Positions 1 through 5,746 of a DNA stretch of 6,743 nucleotides are shown piece by piece. The notes under the pieces were generated by a model. That model searched no databases and was not told the DNA's origin. It was given only the letters and a program-made list of their open reading frames with translations. The position numbers and the translations under genes were made by a program. Source of the DNA: MAG-121220-bin8 sp965655865 (GTDB taxonomy: Bacteria > Bacteroidota > Bacteroidia > Flavobacteriales > Flavobacteriaceae); contig CBFHJJ010000036.1 of assembly GCA_965655865.1 (NCBI GenBank), positions 1 to 6,743 of the forward strand. The letters are read 5' to 3'. Numbering within the stretch: the first letter of the stretch is position 1; each line of letters begins with the position of its first letter.

Positions 1-1157
1 GTTTTGCCTTCTAAACTTTCAAGCATCGCTCCTCCGCCAGTTGAAACATAGCTAACTTTATTAGAAAAATTAAATTGTTTAACTGCCGCAACAGAATCTC
101 CTCCTCCAACAAGGGAGAATGCGCCAGAAGACGTGCTTTTAGAAACAAAATTACCAACCGCTACAGTTCCTTTAGAAAAAGTTTCCATTTCAAAAACACC
201 AACAGGGCCATTCCATAAAATAGTGTTACTAGATTCTATTGCTTTTTTAAAAATCTCTAAAGATTCTGGCCCAGCGTCCATTCCTTCCCAGTTTTCAGGA
301 ATTTGATTAATTGGACAAATTTGAGTTTCAGCATCATTTGAAAAATCATTTGCACATAAAACATCTACTGGCAAACAGACCTCTACTTTGTTTTGTTTGG
401 CTTTTTCTAATATTGACAATGCCAAGTCTAATTTATCGTTTTCACATATAGATCCTCCAATTTTCCCTCCTTGTGCTTTTATGAAAGTAAAAGCCATTCC
501 TCCTCCAATGATTAGTTTGTCTATTTTGTCGATTATATTATTAATTATAGTGATTTTTGAAGAAACTTTAGCGCCCCCTAAAATGGCTAACACAGGTTTT
601 TGACCGTCTTCAATAACTTTTTTAATAGAGTCAACTTCTTTTAAAAGCAAATCTCCAGCAAATTTATTCTTGGTAAAAAATTTTGCAACTACACTGGTTG
701 AGGCATGAGCTCTGTGAGCTGTACCAAAAGCGTCGTTCACATAGCTGTCCCCTAATTTAGAAAGCTTTTTTGCAAAATCATTATCGCCTTCTTCTTCTTC
801 TTTGTGATACCTTAGGTTTTCTAACAAAATGATTTGACCGGGTTTACTGTTTTTAATTATCTGCTGTGTTGCTTCTCCAATAGTTTGCTTTGAAAAAACA
901 ACAGGCTTTCCTAAAACATCTTCAACCGATTTTACAATGTGAGAAAGCGAAAGCTCTGGATCGTTGCCTTTTGGTCTTCCAAGATGAGACATTAAAACAG
1001 CTGTTCCGCCGTCGTTTATTATTTTGTTGATTGTCTTTTTTGCTGCAACAATTCTAGAGTTATCTGTAACTTTTTTATCAAAGCTTAAAGGAACATTAAA
1101 ATCTACTCGAACTAAGACCTTTTGATTATTGAAATTTGTTTGATAAATTGATTTCAT
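1..1157 (-). CDS. pgk: Phosphoglycerate kinase, C-terminus cut by window edge
   Basis: Cytosolic glycolytic enzyme that transfers the phosphate of 1,3-bisphosphoglycerate to ADP. The reverse strand reads 385 uninterrupted codons from the ATG at 1157 to the window edge. The usual family length is about 395, so only around ten C-terminal residues are missing. Both lobes are visible. The N-terminal substrate lobe has VRVDFNVP (residues 17-24), SHLGRPKG (57-64), the ENLRY arginine (R116) and AHRAHAS (147-153). The nucleotide lobe has GGAKVSSK (194-201), the GGG at 218-220, WNGPVGVFE (315-323), GGGDS (351-355) and the terminal STGGGAMLE (372-380). All expected basic and acidic active-site positions look intact. 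The start is the first Met before the conserved N-terminus; no Shine-Dalgarno is present, as is usual in Bacteroidota. It is divergent from holB, with its own -7 box 17 nt upstream. Family assignment is essentially certain. Confidence 0.98.
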   Translation of the reverse strand, partial: MKSIYQTNFNNQKVLVRVDFNVPLSFDKKVTDNSRIVAAKKTINKIINDGGTAVLMSHLGRPKGNDPELSLSHIVKSVEDVLGKPVVFSKQTIGEATQQIIKNSKPGQIILLENLRYHKEEEEGDNDFAKKLSKLGDSYVNDAFGTAHRAHASTSVVAKFFTKNKFAGDLLLKEVDSIKKVIEDGQKPVLAILGGAKVSSKITIINNIIDKIDKLIIGGGMAFTFIKAQGGKIGGSICENDKLDLALSILEKAKQNKVEVCLPVDVLCANDFSNDAETQICPINQIPENWEGMDAGPESLEIFKKAIESSNTILWNGPVGVFEMETFSKGTVAVGNFVSKSTSSGAFSLVGGGDSVAAVKQFNFSNKVSYVSTGGGAMLESLEGK

Positions 1158-1174
1158 TGTAAATTTTTGGAATT

Positions 1175-1182
1175 CAAAGATA
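1175..1182 (-). promoter_or_regulatory. Bacteroidota-type -7 box for pgk
   Basis: The minus strand reads TATCTTTG, a full match to the Bacteroidota housekeeping -7 consensus TAnnTTTG, with 17 nt between its end and the pgk ATG. The likely transcription start gives a leader of roughly 10-13 nt. No clear TTG -33 element lies at the usual spacing; the sequence there is only T-rich. The box match is seen directly; promoter function is inferred. Confidence 0.5.
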
Positions 1183-1214
1183 TGTATTTCTAGTTTATTT
1201 AAAGTTTAATCTTT

Positions 1215-1222
1215 TATATTTG
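1215..1222 (+). promoter_or_regulatory. Bacteroidota-type -7 box abutting holB
   Basis: TATATTTG matches the TAnnTTTG -7 consensus perfectly and ends only 4 nt before the holB ATG at 1227. If used, transcription would start at or within a few bases of the start codon, giving a leaderless or nearly leaderless mRNA. No upstream alternative start is possible because TGA (1221-1223) is in frame directly ahead of the ATG. There is no obvious -33 TTG at the normal spacing, so this could be a chance match in AT-rich DNA. Confidence 0.4.
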
Positions 1223-1226
1223 AGAA

Positions 1227-2351
1227 ATGTTATTCGATGAGGTTATTGGACAAGAATTCCTTAAAAAAGAACTTATTAAAGGGCTTGAGTCTGGTAGAAT
1301 AGCCCATTCTCAACTTTTTCTTTCTCCTGATGGAAGCGGGGGGCTTTCGCTGGCAATCGCTTATGCAAGAAAGGTTATTGAAAAAAGCAACACTCATGCG
1401 GGCACAAGCCTAAAATTAAGCGAGCTCAAACACCCTGACCTTCATTTTATTTTTCCGGTGGCTATAAACAAAGACGTTAAGTCTAAGCCTATTTCATCAA
1501 TGTTTATTGAAAGTTGGAGAGAGTTTGTTCATAAAAATCCATACGGCAATCTCTTTGATTGGTATTTAAAGATTGGCGTGGAAAACAAACAAGGGAAAAT
1601 TGGTAACGACGAAGTTGAGGATCTTGTAAAAAAAATGTCTCTAAAATCATACGAAGGAGGTTGGAAAGTTGCGATAATTTGGATGGCTGAAAAACTAAAC
1701 CTAACAGCTACAAATAAATTACTCAAACTTATTGAAGAACCTCCCAAAAAAACTCTTTTTATTTTTGTTTGTGAAAACACCGGGCTTATGGCCGAGACTC
1801 TTCTTTCTAGGTGTCAAACATCAAAGCTCAGCCATTTGTCTAAAAGCGAAATAGAAGAGTTTTTGATTAGTAAAGGGGTTGAAAAAAACGCGGCCTCTTT
1901 AGCGGCGACTAGCGGTTTTGGAAATCTTCGTATTGCATTAAAATCTATTGGTGAAAGCGAAAACAACAAAGAGTTTGAAGAGTGGTTTTTAAAATGGGTG
2001 AGAACTGCTTTTAAAGTTCGAAAAAACAAAGAAGAGGTTTTAGAGTTAATAAACTGGAGCAAAATGATTTCAAAAACTGGAAGAGAAGTTCAAAAGAGTT
2101 TTTTAAACTTTAGCATGAATGTGTTTAGAAGCGCTTTGTTAAAAAATTATGAAATAAACTCTCTTGTCAATTTTGAACCTAAAACAGACATGAATTTTGA
2201 ATCTTTTTCAAAATATGTAAACGGCAATAACATTGAAGACATTTTTATTGAAATTGAAGAAGCTCAAAAAGGAATTCAATCAAACGGTAATGCCAATATG
2301 ATTTTTATGGACCTGTCTTTAAAGCTTACAAGGCTTATCCAAAAACAATAA
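1227..2351 (+). CDS. holB: DNA polymerase III subunit delta' (clamp-loader AAA+ subunit)
   Basis: Non-motor wing subunit of the clamp loader that opens the beta sliding clamp and places it on primed DNA during replication. The 374-aa product has the usual Bacteroidota length and begins with the conserved LFDEVIGQE block. Its P-loop position reads SPDGSGG (33-39) and lacks the GKT/S needed for ATP hydrolysis, as expected for delta'. The KHPDLHFIFPV block (68-78) is typical of the Bacteroidota form. Further marks are LLKLIEEPP (165-173, Walker B/sensor region), the SRC arginine-finger motif (194-196) and the sensor-2-like SGFGNLRIAL (229-238). A helical collar domain follows. Only two cysteines (182 and 196) occur, so the four-Cys zinc module of the E. 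coli protein is absent. The gene stands alone, divergent from pgk and convergent with the methyltransferase gene. Confidence 0.93.
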   Translation: MLFDEVIGQEFLKKELIKGLESGRIAHSQLFLSPDGSGGLSLAIAYARKVIEKSNTHAGTSLKLSELKHPDLHFIFPVAINKDVKSKPISSMFIESWREFVHKNPYGNLFDWYLKIGVENKQGKIGNDEVEDLVKKMSLKSYEGGWKVAIIWMAEKLNLTATNKLLKLIEEPPKKTLFIFVCENTGLMAETLLSRCQTSKLSHLSKSEIEEFLISKGVEKNAASLAATSGFGNLRIALKSIGESENNKEFEEWFLKWVRTAFKVRKNKEEVLELINWSKMISKTGREVQKSFLNFSMNVFRSALLKNYEINSLVNFEPKTDMNFESFSKYVNGNNIEDIFIEIEEAQKGIQSNGNANMIFMDLSLKLTRLIQKQ

Positions 2352-2352
2352 T

Positions 2353-2400
2353 CGAATAGTTTTTTTCTATACCAAAACCTAAGCGATAGTTTTTTGCTAT
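2353..2400 (+). repeat. Two near-identical T-loop mini-hairpins, 30-bp period
   Basis: Two 18-bp units begin 2 bp after the holB stop: CGAATAGTTTTTTTCTAT (2353-2370) and GCGATAGTTTTTTGCTAT (2383-2400). Each can fold as a 4-bp ATAG/CTAT stem around a T-rich loop. They start exactly 30 bp apart, about three helical turns, with an unrelated 12-bp spacer. The 4-bp stems are too weak to be convincing terminators. The units could be a small tandem duplication, a protein-binding repeat or chance in T-rich DNA. The resemblance is seen directly; any role is unknown. Confidence 0.4.
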
Positions 2401-2466
2401 TAAAACTCTTCGTGTTTTGTTTTGATTAATTGCTTTTTTTAAAACTCCTTTAATATTTATAGGGTT

Positions 2467-2492
2467 GCAAGCCTAACTCTTCTTAGGTGTGC
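2467..2492. terminator. Possible terminator hairpin between convergent genes
   Basis: An imperfect inverted repeat lies just beyond the methyltransferase stop codon. CCTAA (2472-2476) pairs with TTAGG (2483-2487) around a 6-nt loop. This is extended by a G-T wobble, one mismatch and GCA/TGC (2467-2469 with 2490-2492). It is well placed to end the holB transcript from the left or the ybeY-mnmG-methyltransferase transcript from the right. Neither side has an ideal U tract; on the plus strand the nearest T run is about 8 nt beyond. The arm CTTAGGT (2482-2488) could instead pair with ACCTAAG at 2377-2383. Termination is inferred from position and the stem only. Confidence 0.35.
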
Positions 2493-3332
2493 TTAAAATC
2501 GTTTTTTGAACACATAGACATAAGACGAGGCGTTCTTTTTAAATAAAGACACAAAGTTTGACACAAGACCAACTGCTAAACCTTTAAAGAACCATAATTT
2601 AGATTTTTTATATTGTTCAGAAAGCATGGAAACATATAGGGCGTCAAAATACATGGGGCTTTTATTTACATAATCGAATCCGTTTTGTGTCATTATCTCG
2701 ATTAAGCCTTTTGGCGAAAAATGCCAATAATGCCTTGGCACATCAAAGCCAGCCCAATACTCTTTGTAATAATTAGCGTCGTATGATTGATAGTTGGGAC
2801 AGGCCACTATCAAACTTCCTTTTGAATCAAGAATATCAGACGCTAAGGAAAGTGTGTCTTTATATGAAAAAACATGTTCTAAAGAATGCCACATTGTTAC
2901 AGTTGTAAACTTTAATGTTTTTAAAGCCGCTTCACTTATAAAGACCTTTTGCTGTTCAATGGTTTTGTTTGATACTTGCTCATAAAAAGGATCATACGCA
3001 TAAGCATTTCCTCCTTTATCATTTAGACTGGAAACAAAATAAGCGTTTCCTGAGCCAAAATCTAAAAGAGGGTTTTTATAAGAAGATGCTTTTTTTAAAA
3101 CCCTGTGTTTAAAGTAAAAATTTAGTCTTTTAACAAACGTGTACAAAGAAGAAAAAAGAGACTTGTTGCTGTTGTGTGAGAGGTAATCTTTGGACTTATA
3201 GTATTTTTTTATGCTCTTTTTATCAACCTTTGGTAGTGTTTGAAAAACATCAAGTCCTTTAATTTTAACTAAAGAAAACGTTTCTTTTGTTAAGAAATGG
3301 TCTTTGATCTTAGTTGTTGTTTTTGTTTTCAT
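2493..3332 (-). CDS. Class I SAM-dependent methyltransferase, unknown substrate
   Basis: A 279-aa cytosolic protein of the Methyltransf_23/UbiG-like class. A Bacteroidota-specific N-terminal extension (residues 1-85, with YYKSKDYLSH at 44-53) precedes the Rossmann core. Motif I is LLDFGSGNAYF (89-99), in which the third glycine of the usual GxGxG is replaced by Ala97. The acidic end of beta 2 is Asp114 (AYDPF), and the motif IV region is TMWHSLEHV (146-154). The conserved CPNYQSYDANYYKEYW and GFDVPRHYWHFSP blocks (178-207) are typical of a family known in Flavobacteriia. The C-terminus is Lys- and aromatic-rich. The ATG at 3332 is 24 nt after the mnmG stop and 8 nt after the parS palindrome, so it is probably cotranscribed with mnmG. 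The substrate cannot be told from sequence; the operon suggests an RNA or translation link, but a lipid, quinone or small-molecule target is equally possible. Confidence 0.88.
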   Translation of the reverse strand: MKTKTTTKIKDHFLTKETFSLVKIKGLDVFQTLPKVDKKSIKKYYKSKDYLSHNSNKSLFSSLYTFVKRLNFYFKHRVLKKASSYKNPLLDFGSGNAYFVSSLNDKGGNAYAYDPFYEQVSNKTIEQQKVFISEAALKTLKFTTVTMWHSLEHVFSYKDTLSLASDILDSKGSLIVACPNYQSYDANYYKEYWAGFDVPRHYWHFSPKGLIEIMTQNGFDYVNKSPMYFDALYVSMLSEQYKKSKLWFFKGLAVGLVSNFVSLFKKNASSYVYVFKKRF

Positions 3333-3340
3333 AACAATCT

Positions 3341-3356
3341 TGTTCCACGTGGAACA
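3341..3356. other. parS: parS (ParB-binding centromere site), intergenic copy
   Basis: TGTTCCACGTGGAACA is a perfect 16-bp palindrome and fits the parS sites bound by chromosomal ParB; the identical GTTCCACGTGGAAC core is known from Pseudomonas parS. It fills 16 of the 24 bp between mnmG and the methyltransferase gene, directly abutting the mnmG stop codon (3357-3359). An identical copy lies 1894 bp away at 5235. Family knowledge: ParB loads at parS, spreads to neighbouring DNA, recruits SMC and segregates the origin region with ParA. Sequence identity is seen directly; ParB binding here is inferred, and parA/parB are not in the window. Confidence 0.85.
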
Positions 3357-5228
3357 CTACCTACCCATATAAACCATCAAAACACTTATGTCGTTTGGCG
3401 AAACTCCGCTTATTCTAGAGGCTTGCGAAAGTGTTGAAGGTTTTATGTTGTTTAATTTTTGAATAGCTTCACTTGACAAAGACTGAACTTTTGAGTAATT
3501 GAAAGTGGTTGGTATTTTTATGTTTTCTAAGTTATTTAGCTTTTCCGCATTAGCTTTTTCCTTTTCAATATACCCTGAATACTTCACCTGTACTTCTGTT
3601 TGCTCAAGAACATCGTTTTTAAAATCATTTTTTTCTAGAAAAAGCTTAACGCTTTCTAAAGACAACATGTCGTCTAATGAAATGTTTGGTCTAGAGAACA
3701 ATTTGTAAAGCTTCATAGATTGTGATATTTCTGATGAGTTTTTCAAAGAAAGTATAGGATTAATAGATTCTGGCTTAACACTAGTTTTTTTGAAAAAAGA
3801 AACAAAAGCCTCAGTGTTTGTGCGCTTTTCTTCTACATTAGCAACCCTTTGTTTTGAAGCTAAGCCTAGTTTGTTTGAAATTTCTGAAAGCCTTAAGTCT
3901 GCGTTGTCTTGTCGCAAAAGAGTTCGATACTCTGCTCTAGAGGTAAACATTCTGTATGGCTCTTCAGTACCTTTAGTGATTAAGTCGTCTATAAGCACTC
4001 CTATGTAAGCTTCGTTTCTCTTAAGAACAAAAGACTCTTTGTTGTTTATTAGTAAATGAGCATTTATTCCCGCCATAAGGCCTTGTGCTGCAGCTTCCTC
4101 ATAGCCGGTTGTTCCGTTAATTTGGCCTGCGAAAAACAAGCTAGAAACAGGCTTGGTTTCCAAAGAATTTTTTAATTGTGTTGGCGGAAAATAATCGTAT
4201 TCAATCGCATAACCTGGTCTAAAAAACTTAACATTTTCAAATCCTTTTACAGATCTAAGCGCATTAAACTGAACGTCTTCTGGAAGTGAAGTAGAAAACC
4301 CATTAACATAGACCTCTACAGTGTTCCAACCTTCAGGTTCGACAAAAATTTGATGCCTGTCTTTACCAGCAAACCTGTTTATTTTATCTTCAATTGAGGG
4401 GCAATATCTTGGGCCTGTACTGTTAATAGCGCCGTTAAACATAGGAGACCTGTCAAAACCTTCTTTTAATAAATCATGAACAATTGGACTGGTATAGGTC
4501 ATGTGACAATCAAGTTGTTTTGTAAGCGGCTTGGTAATATTAGAATACGAAAACTTGCCTGGATTAAAATCACCCGGTTGGGGTGTCATAACAGAATAGT
4601 CTAATGACCTTCCGTCAACGCGTGGTGGAGTTCCTGTTTTCATTCTGCCCGATTCGAAACCAAAATCAGTAAGGGCTTCTGTTATACCAAAAGAAGCTTT
4701 TTCTCCTGCACGCCCACCGCCAAATTGTTTTTCTCCTATATGAATAAGGCCGTTTAAAAATGTTCCGTTTGTAAGTATTACTGTTTTAGATCTAATTTGA
4801 AGGCCTAAAGAAGTTGTAACGCCAACGACTTTATCTCCAGAAATAAGAAGCCCTGAAACCATTTCTTGATAAAAATCAAGATTAGGTGTTTTTTCCAGCA
4901 TGGTTCTCCAGCATTCTGCAAACCTCATCCTGTCTGATTGTGCGCGAGGACTCCACATGGCAGGACCCTTTGATTTATTTAGCATTTTAAACTGAACCGC
5001 AGAATTGTCTGTTACAATACCGCTATACCCACCAAGGGCATCAATTTCTCTTATTATTTGTCCTTTGGCTATGCCGCCCATTGCGGGATTACAAGACATT
5101 TGCGCAATATTTTGAAGGTTCATTGTTACAAGAAGTGTTTTGCTTCCCATATTAGCGGAAGCGGCAGCAGCTTCTGAACCCGCGTGGCCTGCGCCAACAA
5201 CAATAACATCGTATTCTTCTTTAAACAT
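3357..5228 (-). CDS. mnmG: tRNA uridine-5-carboxymethylaminomethyl(34) synthesis enzyme MnmG (GidA)
   Basis: FAD-dependent enzyme that, with the GTPase MnmE, uses methylene-tetrahydrofolate and glycine or ammonium to modify wobble U34 of tRNAs reading NNA/NNG codons. The 623-aa product is full length. Key motifs are the FAD-binding VVGAGHAGSEAA (10-21), SCNPAMGGIAKG (45-56) with conserved Cys46, KTGTPPRVDGRSLD (197-210), RYCPSIEDKI (274-283) with conserved Cys276, and FAGQINGTTGYEEAAAQG (366-383). TSRAEYRTLLRQDNADLRL (429-447) follows, and the C-terminal helical domain that contacts MnmE ends in ASRISGVSPNDISVLMVYM (603-621). Cys46 and Cys276 correspond to E. coli Cys47 and Cys277. The ATG at 5228 is 2 nt after the ybeY stop, indicating tight coupling. 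No Shine-Dalgarno is visible; the parS palindrome ends 6 nt before the start. parS copies flank the gene on both sides. Confidence 0.98.
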   Translation of the reverse strand: MFKEEYDVIVVGAGHAGSEAAAASANMGSKTLLVTMNLQNIAQMSCNPAMGGIAKGQIIREIDALGGYSGIVTDNSAVQFKMLNKSKGPAMWSPRAQSDRMRFAECWRTMLEKTPNLDFYQEMVSGLLISGDKVVGVTTSLGLQIRSKTVILTNGTFLNGLIHIGEKQFGGGRAGEKASFGITEALTDFGFESGRMKTGTPPRVDGRSLDYSVMTPQPGDFNPGKFSYSNITKPLTKQLDCHMTYTSPIVHDLLKEGFDRSPMFNGAINSTGPRYCPSIEDKINRFAGKDRHQIFVEPEGWNTVEVYVNGFSTSLPEDVQFNALRSVKGFENVKFFRPGYAIEYDYFPPTQLKNSLETKPVSSLFFAGQINGTTGYEEAAAQGLMAGINAHLLINNKESFVLKRNEAYIGVLIDDLITKGTEEPYRMFTSRAEYRTLLRQDNADLRLSEISNKLGLASKQRVANVEEKRTNTEAFVSFFKKTSVKPESINPILSLKNSSEISQSMKLYKLFSRPNISLDDMLSLESVKLFLEKNDFKNDVLEQTEVQVKYSGYIEKEKANAEKLNNLENIKIPTTFNYSKVQSLSSEAIQKLNNIKPSTLSQASRISGVSPNDISVLMVYMGR

Positions 5229-5230
5229 GA

Positions 5231-5653
5231 CTATTGTTCCACGTGGAACATTTTTAAATTATCATCTTCTTTGCTTCTCATCAATAAAGTTTCCTCGTCT
5301 GAGGAGTCTTCATAACCCATAAAATGTAGAAGACCGTGAACCATAACACGCATCATTTCGTCATCAAAAGACGACTTAAACTTAACTGCGTTCTCTTTGA
5401 CCCTGTCAACTGAAATAGCAATGTTGCCGCTTAAAACGTCTCCTTCGGAATCGTTGAAAGATATTACATCTGTAAAAAAATCGTGATTTAAATGCTTAAT
5501 GTTCAGCTCTTTAAGGTCGTTGTCGTTGAAAAAAGCATAAACGATATCTCCAACAAAAAAACCCTCGGCTTCAACGGCTTTTTTGAGCCACTTTGAAACC
5601 TTGTTTTCGTTATCTAACGAAAAAGAGGTGTTATAAACGTATTCTATACTCAT
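5231..5653 (-). CDS. ybeY: Endoribonuclease YbeY (rRNA maturation factor)
   Basis: Zinc-dependent endoribonuclease of the UPF0054 family, involved in 16S rRNA 3'-end maturation and ribosome quality control. The 140-aa product matches the compact Bacteroidota form. The diagnostic block is HGLLHFMGYED (106-116), corresponding to HGxLHLxGYDH. His106 and His110 are kept, but the third metal ligand is Asp116 instead of His. The upstream conserved motif reads LNHDFFTDVISF (55-66); the Arg found there in many proteobacterial and Bacillus proteins appears to be Leu55. The final six residues MFHVEQ are encoded by the parS palindrome. The ATG at 5653 is the first Met before the conserved N-terminus and lies 12 nt below a -7 box. 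The gene is probably first in the ybeY-mnmG-methyltransferase operon. Confidence 0.95.
   Translation of the reverse strand: MSIEYVYNTSFSLDNENKVSKWLKKAVEAEGFFVGDIVYAFFNDNDLKELNIKHLNHDFFTDVISFNDSEGDVLSGNIAISVDRVKENAVKFKSSFDDEMMRVMVHGLLHFMGYEDSSDEETLLMRSKEDDNLKMFHVEQ
5235..5250. other. parS: parS (ParB-binding centromere site) embedded in the ybeY 3' end
   Basis: Second perfect copy of the 16-bp palindrome TGTTCCACGTGGAACA, identical to the one at 3341. It lies wholly inside the ybeY reading frame, where the codons ATG TTC CAC GTG GAA CAA give the C-terminal MFHVEQ, followed by TAG. It ends 6 nt before the mnmG start codon. The motif therefore has two constraints: protein coding and a palindromic protein-binding site. 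As RNA the palindrome can also fold into a 6-bp hairpin with an ACGU loop just ahead of mnmG. ParB binding is inferred from the motif match. Confidence 0.85.
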
Positions 5654-5665
5654 TTAATTTTTTTG

Positions 5666-5673
5666 CAAATATA
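5666..5673 (-). promoter_or_regulatory. Bacteroidota-type -7 box for the ybeY operon
   Basis: The minus strand reads TATATTTG, a perfect TAnnTTTG match identical to the box before holB, with 12 nt between it and the ybeY ATG. A start a few bases downstream would leave a leader of only about 5-8 nt. A TTG occurs at 5702-5700, but 26 nt from the box, longer than the usual spacing of about 19-21. This is probably the promoter of ybeY-mnmG-methyltransferase, since no other room for one exists in the 2- and 24-bp gaps. Confidence 0.5.
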
Positions 5674-5723
5674 CTTTGTTGAACTGTATTTAAAAAAAAC
5701 AAAATAATTTAAGATTTAAAAAA

Positions 5724-5746
5724 GATGTTTAAGGCCAAAAAACATC
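5724..5746. repeat. Inverted repeat in the ybeY-gltX divergent region
   Basis: GATGTTT (5724-5730) and AAACATC (5740-5746) form a perfect 7-bp inverted repeat around a 9-nt spacer containing GGCC. On the minus strand the stem is followed by six T residues, giving a weak terminator-like shape upstream of ybeY. On the plus strand it would enclose the ATG of the small ORF at 5725. AAGGCCA occurs twice (5731-5737 and 5753-5759), 22 bp apart. It could be an operator, a weak terminator for antisense transcripts or chance. Confidence 0.3.

Noticed and set aside
388..603. Plus-strand 71-codon frame
   Set aside because: It lies wholly antisense to the well-conserved pgk frame and has no recognisable features of its own.
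1529..2062. Two minus-strand frames inside holB (1529-1780 and 1814-2062)
   Set aside because: Both are shadows of the conserved HolB frame with low-complexity Ser/Phe-rich translations and no promoter or family resemblance.
2794..2985. Plus-strand 63-codon frame inside the methyltransferase gene
   Set aside because: Antisense to conserved motifs of the methyltransferase; no independent support.
3499..4008. Plus-strand frames inside mnmG (3499-3708 and 3790-4008)
   Set aside because: Antisense shadows of the MnmG C-terminal half, which is fully conserved on the other strand.
3341..5250. The two palindromes as transposon ends or recombination sites flanking a mobile mnmG
   Set aside because: The 16-bp sequence is a self-symmetric parS-type site. 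MnmG is a core gene with no transposase nearby, and there is no target-site duplication.
5140..5322. Plus-strand 60-codon frame spanning the mnmG start and ybeY end
   Set aside because: It overlaps two well-supported minus-strand genes and the parS site; its length is explained by the coding constraint on the opposite strand.
5718..5746. Rho-independent terminator on the minus strand (7-bp stem plus T6)
   Set aside because: The stem is AT-rich and weak, and no gene upstream on that strand would need terminating there; kept only as an inverted repeat.
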